From the NCBI RefSeq assembly GCF_013359775.1, contig NZ_JABMCI010000070.1:186001-250000 (forward strand): a stretch of 64,000 nt of DNA. Direction: 5' to 3'. Numbering within the stretch: position 1 is the first letter of the stretch; every line of letters begins with the position of its first letter. Positions 34,137-42,425 of the stretch are shown here, piece after piece. A program made the position numbers and the translations under genes. Origin of the DNA: Cellulomonas humilata. Lineage in GTDB: Bacteria > Actinomycetota > Actinomycetes > Actinomycetales > Cellulomonadaceae. Under the pieces are notes generated by a model. It was not told the origin of the DNA, did no database searches, and was given only the letters and a program-made list of their open reading frames with translations.

Positions 34137-34863
34137 GCCCCAGCGCCGTGTGCCGGCCGCGGTAGATCGCGGTGCGCAGCTCGATCGACCACTCCTCGAG
34201 CGTCGGCATCCCGAGTGCGTCAGCCACCGCGAGCTCCGCCTCGATGTCGTACGGGACGCGGACGATCTGGATGCTGAACGTGTCACCGAGGGCCTCGAGG
34301 ATCACGTACGACGCGGTCGTCTCGTCGAGCGGGTTGCCGACGCTGCCCACGTTCACCAGCGTCCGGCCGTGGTCGGTCTCGACGTAGGCGTCGTGGACGT
34401 CGCCGTAGAGCACGACCGTCGGCTCCGGACCCGCGCCCGTGAGCTCAGTGGTGGCGAACATCTCCGCGAACTCGTCCTCGGTGTGGTGGAAGTGCACGCG
34501 GGTGTAGACGCTGGTCGCCGACGCGTGGACCAGCCGGATCCTTCGGCCGGCGAGCGCGAGGTGGTGGCTGAGCGGGAGCGCCGCGAGCCAGGCGCGGTCG
34601 TCGCCGCTGAGCTCGTCGTGCCACCAGCGGATCGCCGGGTCCTCGTGGTCCGCCGACACCGGCAGGAAGTCGTCCCAGTTGCCGCGGATCGTGACAGCGC
34701 AGCGATCGCGCGTGCGGGCGATCGCCGCCGAGCCGCGCGGTCCCTTCCCGGCCACGTCGCCGAGGTTGAGGATCGTCGCGATCCCGCGGGCGTCGATGTC
34801 GGCCAGCACCGCGTCGAATGCGGTCAGGTTCCCGTGCACGTCGGACAGGACCGCGATACGCAT
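34120..34863 (-). CDS. Calcineurin-like metallophosphoesterase
   Basis: This 247-aa protein has the metal-binding motifs in order: SDVHGN (residues 7-12), LGDV near residue 35, GNWDD (the GNH/N position), HASA and YGDVHDA (GxH). This is the YfcE/MJ0936-type phosphodiesterase layout. The substrate is unknown. It is cytosolic and convergent with the small membrane protein gene. Confidence 0.88.
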   Translation of the reverse strand: MRIAVLSDVHGNLTAFDAVLADIDARGIATILNLGDVAGKGPRGSAAIARTRDRCAVTIRGNWDDFLPVSADHEDPAIRWWHDELSGDDRAWLAALPLSHHLALAGRRIRLVHASATSVYTRVHFHHTEDEFAEMFATTELTGAGPEPTVVLYGDVHDAYVETDHGRTLVNVGSVGNPLDETTASYVILEALGDTFSIQIVRVPYDIEAELAVADALGMPTLEEWSIELRTAIYRGRHTALGLTTPR

Positions 34864-34895
34864 GCGCCAAGGTAGCGGGGACCCCCGACCGCGAC

Positions 34896-34957
34896 GACCG
34901 GCCCGCGCCGACCGGCCCGCGCCGACCGGCCCGCGCCGACCGGCCCGCGCCGACCGA
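34896..34957. repeat. 14-bp tandem repeat, about 4.4 copies
   Basis: The unit GACCGGCCCGCGCC is repeated exactly at 34896, 34910, 34924 and 34938, followed by a partial copy ending at 34957. It lies in the 188-bp gap between the divergent phosphoesterase and reductase genes. The period is not a multiple of three and it is not inside a recognised gene. The remaining gap holds no other feature except the reductase ribosome site. Confidence 0.9.
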
Positions 34958-35051
34958 TGCTCGCTCGCGCTGGCTAGGATCCTGGATCAGGGCGAGGGGG
35001 ATCCCCGAACCGTCTGCTCCGGGGCGTCGAGCTCCACCGGAGGTGCCTGTC

Positions 35052-35588
35052 GTGCGAAAGGTCGTCCTGTACGAGCTGGTGTCACTCGACGGCGTGGCCG
35101 AGGATCCCTCGGGATTCTTCACCACCTGGGACGACGAGCTGGACGCCAACCTCGCCGCGGTGATCGCGACGCAGGACACGGTCCTCCTCGGTCGGCGCAG
35201 CTACGAGGAGTGGGCCGGGTACTGGCCGACCAGCACGATGCAGCCGTTCGCGGACTTCATCAACGGGGTCACCAAGTACATCGCTACCTCGACACCGCTG
35301 GACCCGGGGTGGGCGCACGCGACAGCGGTCGACGGCGACCTGGTCGAGTTCGTGCACGATCTGACGAGCCGTCCGGGCGGCGACATCGGCGTGCACGCCA
35401 GCATCTCCGTCGCGCAGTCGCTGCTCGCGGCCGGCGTCGTCGACGAGCTCAGACTCGTGGTCGCGCCGACCGTCGCCGGCGGCGGACGCCGGCTGCTCGA
35501 CGGGCTGCCGTCGATCCAGCTCGACACGATCCGAGCCGAGGCCTCCCCGACCGGCCACCTGCTGCTCGACTACCGCGTCACCGGGTAG
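35052..35588 (+). CDS. Dihydrofolate-reductase-like (RibD C-terminal) protein
   Basis: This 178-aa protein has a GTG start with GGAGGTG 6-7 bp upstream. It begins VLYELVSLDGVAEDP, and has VLLGRRSYEEWAGYW and HASISVAQSLLAAGVVDELRLVVAP, the pattern of the RibD_C family. The family is a DHFR-like NADPH fold; standalone members are uncharacterised reductases. It appears monocistronic. Confidence 0.85.
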   Translation: MRKVVLYELVSLDGVAEDPSGFFTTWDDELDANLAAVIATQDTVLLGRRSYEEWAGYWPTSTMQPFADFINGVTKYIATSTPLDPGWAHATAVDGDLVEFVHDLTSRPGGDIGVHASISVAQSLLAAGVVDELRLVVAPTVAGGGRRLLDGLPSIQLDTIRAEASPTGHLLLDYRVTG

Positions 35589-35606
35589 CCAGAAGGCGCG
35601 CGCACC

Positions 35607-37088
35607 TCAGAAGGGCGGGTCACCGGAGTCAGCTCGTGGCGCTGATCGTCGACGGTGGATGAGTGCGTCGGGGGTGGTGTGGATGGGGATGGGGTGGCGG
35701 GCGTAGGTCAGTCCGTGGCGGTCGGTCCAGGTGGAGATCCCGGTGTGGTGGTTGTGGGTGACCTGCCACCAGCCCTTGGTCTTCGCTTGGTGGTGGTGTG
35801 TGCACAGTGAGTGCAGGTTCGCTTCGCAGGTCTGGTCGCCGCTTGTGGTGCGGGTGTGGTCATAGGGGGTGCGGTGGTCGATCTCGCAGCGGGTGGCGGG
35901 TTGGCGGCAGCCGGGGAAGGTGCAGGTCACGTCGCGGGCTTGCACGGTGCGGGTCAGGTCGGCGCCGGGCCGGTAGGAATGGGTGCCGACGTTGCGGGCC
36001 TGGCCGGTGGTGGGGTCGGTCAGGAGGCGGCGCCAGGTGGCGTCCTGGGCGAGCTCGCGGGCGACCTGGGCGGGGATCGGCCCGTAGGAGCCGAGCATCG
36101 CGGGCCGGTCGTCCAGGCCGGCCAGGGTGCTGGCGGCCACGGTGACCTGCAGGGCGACCCGTTGCCCGTGCCGGGTGGGCAGCGGTGTCCCGTCCGGGGT
36201 GGTCTGCCGGTCCAGGATCGAGGTGAACACGTCACTGAACGCGTCGGCGCGGCGTTGGTCGATGCTGCGGGTGTCGCCGTCGATGGCGGCGTGCCCGGCG
36301 AGGGCGTCGATCGCGGTGAATGCGGCGGTGGCGTCGGCGGCGGGCAGGTAGGCGATCAGGCGGGCCATCGCGTCGGGGGCCAGCTCCAGGAACACCCCGC
36401 GCCGCTGTCGCTCGACCAGCCGGCGTTGTTCGGCGACGGCGGGGTCGGCGGCGATCAGGGTGGCGCGCAGGTGCCGGGTCAGCTGGGGTCCGGTCAGCTC
36501 CGCGGCCCGGTCGACCGCGTCGCTCACCGCCGCGTCGACCTCATGGGCGGACAGGGCCGTGCCAGACCGGTGGATCTCGTCCAGGATCACGTCGACCTTG
36601 CGGGTGTCGATCGCCCCGGCCGTCCAGGCGTCGTTCAGGGCCGGGTGCTGTCCGGTGCCCCAGGCGCGCAGGAACACGGTCTCTGCGTGGCGTTTGGTGG
36701 ACACCAGGACGCACGCGAGCTCGTCCGGGACGTGACGCAGCGCGTCCGGTGTGCGGGCTTCCAGCTCACGGACCCAGACCGCCTGCGCGGCCTGGACCAT
36801 GGTCAGGACCTGCTGCCAGGCCGCCACCCCGTTGACCAACGCCGCCCCCGACACCTCCGCGACCGGCACGGAACCCAGCATCGCGACGAGCGCAGCGACA
36901 TCCACACCGGGCAGAGGGAACTCCTCTACGGCACCCAGGTCCACCACACGCGCACCCGCGGGGACGGTCGGCGACACCCCGGGACGAGCACCACGCCCGG
37001 AGTCGGCCCAGACCATCGAGGGCGAGGCGGGTGTGACCAGTGGGTCATCGACCGCGCGCCACTCGAGCACTGCCGTCACCGTGACCAC
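35607..37088 (-). CDS. DUF222 and HNH endonuclease domain protein
   Basis: This 493-aa protein has a DUF222 region (residues about 60-370, mostly alpha-helical) and a C-terminal HNH domain: CTFPGCRQPATRCEIDH, ANLHSLC and HHHQAK. The zinc ribbon and HNH residues are present. The family is multicopy in many actinobacterial genomes and resembles the mycobacterial 13E12 repeat family. Its biological role is unsettled. The GTG start at 37088 is tentative, as other GTG codons follow at once. No inverted repeats or transposase indicate a mobile element here. Confidence 0.88.
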   Translation of the reverse strand: MVTVTAVLEWRAVDDPLVTPASPSMVWADSGRGARPGVSPTVPAGARVVDLGAVEEFPLPGVDVAALVAMLGSVPVAEVSGAALVNGVAAWQQVLTMVQAAQAVWVRELEARTPDALRHVPDELACVLVSTKRHAETVFLRAWGTGQHPALNDAWTAGAIDTRKVDVILDEIHRSGTALSAHEVDAAVSDAVDRAAELTGPQLTRHLRATLIAADPAVAEQRRLVERQRRGVFLELAPDAMARLIAYLPAADATAAFTAIDALAGHAAIDGDTRSIDQRRADAFSDVFTSILDRQTTPDGTPLPTRHGQRVALQVTVAASTLAGLDDRPAMLGSYGPIPAQVARELAQDATWRRLLTDPTTGQARNVGTHSYRPGADLTRTVQARDVTCTFPGCRQPATRCEIDHRTPYDHTRTTSGDQTCEANLHSLCTHHHQAKTKGWWQVTHNHHTGISTWTDRHGLTYARHPIPIHTTPDALIHRRRSAPRADSGDPPF

Positions 37089-37186
37089 CGCCCGTCACCT
37101 ACTCGCAGCCCGCTCGGGCTATCGAACAAGTGTACGATCCGCCACTGACATACGCCTCTAGCCCGCGCACATCGTTGGCGGAGGTC

Positions 37187-37780
37187 CTATCGGCCGGTCG
37201 GCTCGTCGACCGAACGCAGCACCCTGCACGGCACGCCGACGGCCACCACGCGCGGCGGGATGTCGTGCGTGACCACGCTGCCGGCACCGATCACGCTGCC
37301 CGCGCCGATGGTCACGCCAGGCAGGACGACCACGTTCGACCCGATCCACACGTCGTCCCCGATCCGCACGGGCAGGGAGAACTGCAGCCCACCGACGCGC
37401 TCCTCGGGCACGGTCGGGTGGCCGGCGGTCGAGAGGGTGACGTTCGGCGCGATCATCACGCGGTCCCCGATCACCACGGAGGCGTCGTCGACGATGGCGA
37501 GGTTGAAGTTCGCGTAGAAGTGGGACCCGATGTGCACGTGCGACCCATAGGACACGTGGAACGGCGGCTCGATCCACACACCCTCACCGACCGACCCGAG
37601 CAGCTCCTGCAACAGAGTGGTCCGCAGGGCGGCATCGCCCGGTCGGGAGCGGTTGAAGTCGTAGACCAGCTCCTTGCCGGCGACGCGCTCCGCCTCGAGC
37701 GCCTCCAGCCCGGGTCCGTAGTCCACGTACAGCCCGCCGGTCTCCATCGCAGCTCGGACGGCGTCGTACTCGTCGGTCAT
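37187..37780 (-). CDS. Maltose/galactoside O-acetyltransferase-like (left-handed beta-helix)
   Basis: This 197-aa protein has an N-terminal mac domain (residues 5-60) and hexapeptide repeats building the beta-helix (VVIGDRVMIAPNV, VWIGSNVVVLPGVTIGAGSVIGAGSVV). The catalytic-type His is in STAGHP. It would transfer acetyl from acetyl-CoA to a sugar or oligosaccharide. It is divergent from the GH3 gene with 65 bp between starts, so the two may share regulation. Confidence 0.9.
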   Translation of the reverse strand: MTDEYDAVRAAMETGGLYVDYGPGLEALEAERVAGKELVYDFNRSRPGDAALRTTLLQELLGSVGEGVWIEPPFHVSYGSHVHIGSHFYANFNLAIVDDASVVIGDRVMIAPNVTLSTAGHPTVPEERVGGLQFSLPVRIGDDVWIGSNVVVLPGVTIGAGSVIGAGSVVTHDIPPRVVAVGVPCRVLRSVDEPTGR

Positions 37781-37845
37781 CTCACGCTCCTCTAGGGTGT
37801 CCCGCAGACATCATCGTCGAATCGATCCGACCACGGGACATCCTC

Positions 37846-40092
37846 ATGAACGCGCCGTACCAGGACGCCAGCCTCACCGTCGCGGAGCGCGTCGCCGACC
37901 TCGTCGGGCGGATGACGCTCGAGGAGAAGGTCGGGCAGATGATGCAGCTCAACGCCCAGGGCGGCGTCGAGGACCTGGTGCTCAACCTGCACGTCGGGTC
38001 GATCCTGCACACGTCCCCCGAGCGGGTCCGTCAGGCGCACGAGCTCACCGCGCAGACCCGGCTGCGGATCCCGCTGCTGATCGCGGACGACTGCATCCAC
38101 GGGCACTCCTTCTGGGAGGGCGCGACGATCTTCCCGACGCAGCTCGGCATGGCCGCCAGCTGGGACGCCGACCTGCTGGAGCGGGCCGCCCGGGCGACCG
38201 CGGTCGAGGTGGCCGCGACCGGCATCCACTGGACGTTCTCCCCGGTGCTCTGCATCGCCCGGGACCTGCGCTGGGGCCGCGTGAGCGAGTCGTTCGGCGA
38301 GGACCCGTTCCTCATCGGCGAGCTGTCGTCGGCCATGGTCCGCGGCTACCAGGGCGACGGGCTGTCCGACCCGACCGCGATCCTGGCGACCGCCAAGCAC
38401 TTCGCCGGGTACTCCGAGACCCAGGGCGGCCGCGACGCCACCGAGGCGGACATCAGCCGCCGCAAGCTCCGCTCGTGGTTCCTGCCCCCGTTCGAGCGCG
38501 TGGCCCGCGAGGGCTGCCGGACGTTCATGCTCGGCTACCAGTCGATGGACGGCGTGCCGATCACCATCAACGACTGGCTCCTCAACGACGTGCTCCGCGG
38601 CGAGTGGGGCTACGAGGGCACGCTGATCACCGACTGGGACAACGTCGGCCGGATGGTCTGGGAGCAGCACATCCAGCCCGACTACGCGCACGCGTCGGCC
38701 GCCGCCGTGCGGGCCGGCAACGACATGGTGATGACGACGCCCGGCTTCTTCGAGGGGGCGCAGGAGGCGGTCCGCGACGGCCTTCTCGACGAGGCCGCCC
38801 TCGACGCCGCCGTCGGCCGGATCCTCACGCTGAAGTTCGAGCTGGGCCTGTTCGAGGACCCCCGCCACCCGAGCGTGGAGCGCCAGACCGAGGTGATCGG
38901 GTCCGCGGAGCACGCCGAGCTCAACCTCGAGGTGGCCCGCCGGTCCCTCGTCCTGCTCACCAACGACGGCACGCTCCCGCTCGCCGCGAGCACGAGGACC
39001 ATCGCCGTCGTCGGCCCCAACGCCGACGACCAGCACACCCAGCTCGGCGACTGGGCGGGCGCCTCGGGCCAGGCCGACTGGATGCCCGACGGCCACCCGC
39101 GCGAGATGACGCAGACCGTCCTCGACGGCTTCCGCCGCCACGTCCCGGAAGGCTGGACAGTCACGCACGCGCGCGGCGCCGAGATCCTCACGCTGGGCGT
39201 CGACCCCGAGGGCGAGTACTTCCCCGACGGCCAGCCGCGCCCGCAGGTCGTGTTCCCGGCGACGCCGGACGAGTCGCTCATCGCGCAGGCCGTGGAGGCA
39301 GCCGCGGCCGCCGATGTCGTCGTCGCCGTCGTCGGTGACCGCATCGAGCTCGTCGGCGAGGGTCGGTCCACGGCCACGCTCGAGCTGGTCGGCGGACAGG
39401 TCGCCCTGCTCGACGCCCTCGCGGCGACCGGGAAGCCGCTGGTCGTCGTCGTCATCGCGAGCAAGCCGCTCGTCCTCCCGCCCAGCGCGACGAACGCCGC
39501 GGCGATCATCTGGGCCGCGAACCCCGGCATGCTCGGCGGGCAGGCGATCGCGGAGCTGGTGCTGGGGCGGATCGAGCCGTCCGGCCGCCTGCCGATCTCG
39601 TTCGCCGAGCACGTGGGCCAGCTCCCCGTGTTCTACAACCAGCTGCCCGGCCAGCACGGCACCCGGTACGCGGACCTCACGCAGCGCGTGCCGTTCGCGT
39701 TCGGCGAGGGGTTGTCGTACACCACCGTCGACTACGCGGACCTGCGCGTCCTCGAGCCCGTCCTGGGCATCGGCGACACCGTCCGCGCGCAGGTCACGCT
39801 GCACAACACAGGGGACCGTCCGTCGCGCGAGACCGTGCAGGTCTACGTGCGGGACACGGTCACGTCGGTGACCTGGGCGATCAAGGAGCTCAAGACGTAT
39901 CGGCAGGTGGACGTCGCGCCGGGCGAGCGGGTGGTCGTCGACCTCGAGCTCCCGGTCGCGGACTGCACGTTGGTCGACGCGGGCGGGCGGCGGATCGTCG
40001 AGCCCGGCCAGTTCGAGCTGCTGGTCGGCCCGTCGTCGCGCGACGAGGCGCTGCTGCGGGCGGGGTTCCTGGTCACGGGGACGTCTGCGTGA
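37846..40092 (+). CDS. GH3 family beta-glycosidase, intracellular
   Basis: This 748-aa protein has the N-terminal GH3 barrel (residues 15-330), with the nucleophile Asp263 in LITDW, KHFAGY at 184-189, and the RWGRVSESFGEDP block. An alpha/beta sandwich (about 370-580) and a fibronectin-III-like C-terminal domain follow. There is no signal peptide, so it acts on imported oligosaccharides, most plausibly beta-glucosides or beta-xylosides. The stop codon lies within the left arm of a perfect 12-bp hairpin. Confidence 0.93.
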   Translation: MNAPYQDASLTVAERVADLVGRMTLEEKVGQMMQLNAQGGVEDLVLNLHVGSILHTSPERVRQAHELTAQTRLRIPLLIADDCIHGHSFWEGATIFPTQLGMAASWDADLLERAARATAVEVAATGIHWTFSPVLCIARDLRWGRVSESFGEDPFLIGELSSAMVRGYQGDGLSDPTAILATAKHFAGYSETQGGRDATEADISRRKLRSWFLPPFERVAREGCRTFMLGYQSMDGVPITINDWLLNDVLRGEWGYEGTLITDWDNVGRMVWEQHIQPDYAHASAAAVRAGNDMVMTTPGFFEGAQEAVRDGLLDEAALDAAVGRILTLKFELGLFEDPRHPSVERQTEVIGSAEHAELNLEVARRSLVLLTNDGTLPLAASTRTIAVVGPNADDQHTQLGDWAGASGQADWMPDGHPREMTQTVLDGFRRHVPEGWTVTHARGAEILTLGVDPEGEYFPDGQPRPQVVFPATPDESLIAQAVEAAAAADVVVAVVGDRIELVGEGRSTATLELVGGQVALLDALAATGKPLVVVVIASKPLVLPPSATNAAAIIWAANPGMLGGQAIAELVLGRIEPSGRLPISFAEHVGQLPVFYNQLPGQHGTRYADLTQRVPFAFGEGLSYTTVDYADLRVLEPVLGIGDTVRAQVTLHNTGDRPSRETVQVYVRDTVTSVTWAIKELKTYRQVDVAPGERVVVDLELPVADCTLVDAGGRRIVEPGQFELLVGPSSRDEALLRAGFLVTGTSA

Positions 40093-40130
40093 AGACTTCG
40101 TTCCGCTGGGCGCAACACAGTCTTCACGCA
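40086..40130 (+). terminator. Perfect 12-bp stem-loop spanning the GH3 stop codon
   Basis: TGCGTGAAGACT (40086-40097) pairs perfectly with AGTCTTCACGCA (40119-40130) across a 21-nt loop. The left arm contains the GH3 stop (40090-40092). The right arm covers the place where a ribosome site for the lipoprotein gene (ATG at 40136) should be. It may be a terminator or a structure limiting lipoprotein translation. Confidence 0.55.
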
Positions 40131-40135
40131 AACCG

Positions 40136-40582
40136 ATGAGACGCGTGGCCGGAGCCGCGCTGGTGCTGGCTGGCGTCGTCGCCGGGTGCTCGGCGCCCGC
40201 AAACGGAGTGCAGGGCCGGCTCGTCGCCATCGACGACACCGGGCTGGCCGACGTCCCCCTCGAGGACGGCTGGATCGTCGCGCTGCCCGGACCGGGTGGC
40301 ATCGACCGGCTCTGGCCCGACCTCGACGAGCGCGTCCCGGATGACCAGCTGCGGTACTTCCACGAGCCGCTCGACCCGGACGCGGTCACCGAGGCGGGCG
40401 GCATCGTCGCTCCGGTCGGCGGCGGAGGGCGGTTCACCCTCGACGTCCCCGCCGGACCGACGCTGCTCTGCCGGCTCGTGGACGCGGAGGTGCAGGGCTG
40501 CGCCGCCGTGGAGCTGCTCGACGGCCACGGGGTGCACGCCACGGTCGGTGAGGGCGGGTTCTTCGTGACGATCCCCGTCTGA
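40136..40582 (+). CDS. Predicted lipoprotein
   Basis: This 148-aa protein has a type II signal peptide with lipobox VAGC (Cys18). The mature part is beta-rich with a prealbumin/carboxypeptidase-like pattern (VQGRLVAIDD-G-ADVPL...GRFTLDVPAG), suggesting a small Ig-type domain. No function is recognised. No ribosome site is visible, and the upstream bases are in a stem-loop arm. Confidence 0.7.
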   Translation: MRRVAGAALVLAGVVAGCSAPANGVQGRLVAIDDTGLADVPLEDGWIVALPGPGGIDRLWPDLDERVPDDQLRYFHEPLDPDAVTEAGGIVAPVGGGGRFTLDVPAGPTLLCRLVDAEVQGCAAVELLDGHGVHATVGEGGFFVTIPV

Positions 40583-40626
40583 GAGTCCGGCTCGCCGGCA
40601 CCGGTGATCCAGCGCAGCATGGGCCC

Positions 40627-41556
40627 ATGAAGACCTTCACCCTGCCCGGCACGGACATCGTCGTCCCCAACGTGGTGCTCGGCCTGATGCGCATCACCGA
40701 CAAGTCCGACGAGGAGATCCGCACGCTCGTCGCCGCAGCCCGCGACGCCGGGATCACGATGATCGACCACGCCGACATCTACGGCGGGTCCATGCACGTG
40801 TGCGAGCGCCGCTACGCCGAGGCGATGCGACTGACACCGGCCGACCGCGCTGAGGTCGTCATCCAGACCAAGTGCGGGATCGTGCCGCCGGACGGGTTCG
40901 ACTTCTCCTACGAGCACATCATCGAGTCGGTCGACGGTTCGCTCGACGCGCTCGGCACGGACTACGTCGACATCCTGCTGCTGCACCGCCCGGACGCGCT
41001 GGTGGAGCCCGACGAGGTGGCGCGGGCGTTCGACGAGCTCGAAGCCGCGGGCAAGGTGCGCGCGTTCGGCGTCTCCAACCAGACCCCCGGCCAGATCGCG
41101 CTGCTGAAGAAGTCGGTGCGCCAGCCGATCGTGGCCAACCAGCTCCAGCTGTCGATCACGCACGCGCCGATCATCGCCCGCGGCGTCACGGCGAACATGC
41201 AGGCCGAGGACCAGTCGATCGACCGCGACGGCGGCATCCTCGACTACTGCCGCCTGCACGACATCACCATCCAGGCGTGGTCCCCGTTCCAGGCGGGCTT
41301 CTTCACCGGGGTCTTCCTCGGTTCGGCCGACTACCCCGAGCTGAACGCCGTCATCGACCGGCTGGCCGAGAAGTACGACGTCCCGCCCATCGCGATCGCC
41401 ACCGCGTGGATCACCCGGCACCCGGCGCAGATGCAGGTAGTGCTCGGCACGACGAGCCCGGACCGCGTGACCGGTGCGGCGCAGGGGTCGGACATCCGCC
41501 TGACGCGCCCGGAGTGGTACGAGCTGTTCCGCGCGGCGGGCTACATCCTCCCGTAG
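40627..41556 (+). CDS. Aldo/keto reductase (YdhF-like)
   Basis: This 309-aa protein is a complete (beta/alpha)8 AKR with the catalytic tetrad Asp47, Tyr52 (DHADIYGG region), Lys82 (QTKCG) and His120 (LLHRPD). It resembles the NADPH-dependent YdhF group of oxidoreductases. The physiological substrate is unknown. Its 3' end overlaps the convergent ferredoxin-like gene by 16 bp. Confidence 0.92.
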   Translation: MKTFTLPGTDIVVPNVVLGLMRITDKSDEEIRTLVAAARDAGITMIDHADIYGGSMHVCERRYAEAMRLTPADRAEVVIQTKCGIVPPDGFDFSYEHIIESVDGSLDALGTDYVDILLLHRPDALVEPDEVARAFDELEAAGKVRAFGVSNQTPGQIALLKKSVRQPIVANQLQLSITHAPIIARGVTANMQAEDQSIDRDGGILDYCRLHDITIQAWSPFQAGFFTGVFLGSADYPELNAVIDRLAEKYDVPPIAIATAWITRHPAQMQVVLGTTSPDRVTGAAQGSDIRLTRPEWYELFRAAGYILP

Positions 41557-42425
41557 GCGATCCGGTCGAGCGCCCACTGACGCACCGGCAGGGCGCGCGT
41601 CGCGGCGCACGTGGAGAGCAGGGGTGCCGACGACGTCTCGACGAGCGTCACCGTGACGGGGCCGGCAGCGGAGTCCAGCCGCACGGACCAGCCGTCGTCG
41701 GTGCGCTCCTCGTGCAGCGGGGGGTACGCGTCGAGCCCGTCGTCGCGGAGCGAGGCGCGCGCGAAGTGCTGCGCGGCCTGCACCGGGTGCGAGTACGCGC
41801 TGCGTCCGCGCAGGAACCGCGGCTCCACGCGTCCGGCGAGGTAGGCGTCGGCGACCGTGACCGCGTCGCCGTCGTCGACCCAGCCGTAGTAGAGCCCGTG
41901 CGGCAGGAGCACCATCGTGCCGGCGAACCGGTCGCCGCCCAGGTGCGAGCACTCCCAGGTCTCCTCCGGGTACTCGACCGCCAGGCGGGCCGCGACCGAC
42001 CGGCCGCGGACCGCGCAGCACTGGTCGTGCCGGCCGTGCGCGCACACCGCGAAGACAGGCCGGTCGGACGCGACGCCCGCCGACCCGTCGAGCGGCACGT
42101 CGAGCAGGTCTCGGGGCGCCTCCACCTGCCCCCAGCGCACGGACTCCCGGCCTGGGCGCGAGTCGACGAGCGCCCACCGGACACCGATCTGCGCTGTGCG
42201 TCGGCCTGGGCGGCGGATGGCGAGCGGCCGGATGCCGGCGTCCTCGATCCGGTGCACGAGCGCGCGCCCGAGGTCGTGCTCGAACGGCGGGTCGAGCAGG
42301 GCGTGCCGACCCCACCCCGCCTGGTTCTCGACCAGGAACCAGCGGTCGCCGTGCGAGCCGGTGGCCACGAGCGAGTCGCCGCGTGCGCGGGCGCCGTCGC
42401 TGCACGGCACCCACCCCTCGGTCAC
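41541..42425 (-). CDS. Sucrase/ferredoxin-like (Apd1/Aim32-type) protein
   Basis: This 294-aa protein has a GTG start overlapping the JmjC gene stop (GTGA). It is a Suc_Fer-like, thioredoxin-fold ferredoxin family member. It contains Cys128-X8-Cys137 followed 23 residues later by His161 in HLGGD. Yeast Apd1/Aim32 bind a non-Rieske [2Fe-2S] cluster through C-X8-C and HxGGH; here the second His is Asp, so the fourth ligand is uncertain (Cys136 and Cys159 are nearby). It is the last gene of the peptide-JmjC-ferredoxin operon and could supply electrons to the oxygenase or act on the peptide. The role is inferred only from coupling. Confidence 0.78.
   Translation of the reverse strand: MTEGWVPCSDGARARGDSLVATGSHGDRWFLVENQAGWGRHALLDPPFEHDLGRALVHRIEDAGIRPLAIRRPGRRTAQIGVRWALVDSRPGRESVRWGQVEAPRDLLDVPLDGSAGVASDRPVFAVCAHGRHDQCCAVRGRSVAARLAVEYPEETWECSHLGGDRFAGTMVLLPHGLYYGWVDDGDAVTVADAYLAGRVEPRFLRGRSAYSHPVQAAQHFARASLRDDGLDAYPPLHEERTDDGWSVRLDSAAGPVTVTLVETSSAPLLSTCAATRALPVRQWALDRIAYGRM

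Noticed and set aside
34896..34957. 14-bp repeats as CRISPR or replication iterons
   Set aside because: Units are too short and without spacers for CRISPR, and there is no replication initiator or AT-rich region nearby for an origin.
35607..37088. DUF222-HNH gene as part of an insertion element or intein
   Set aside because: No terminal inverted repeats, target duplication or transposase were seen; free-standing DUF222-HNH genes are common in these bacteria.
37798..37840. Inverted repeat TGTCCCG...CGGGACA before the GH3 start
   Set aside because: Only 7 bp with a 29-nt spacer; in a sequence this GC-rich such matches are expected by chance.
37792..42414. A 1,540-codon minus-strand frame spanning GH3, lipoprotein and AKR genes
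   Set aside because: It runs across several well-supported plus-strand genes, has no recognisable domain, and its middle changes character at gene borders.
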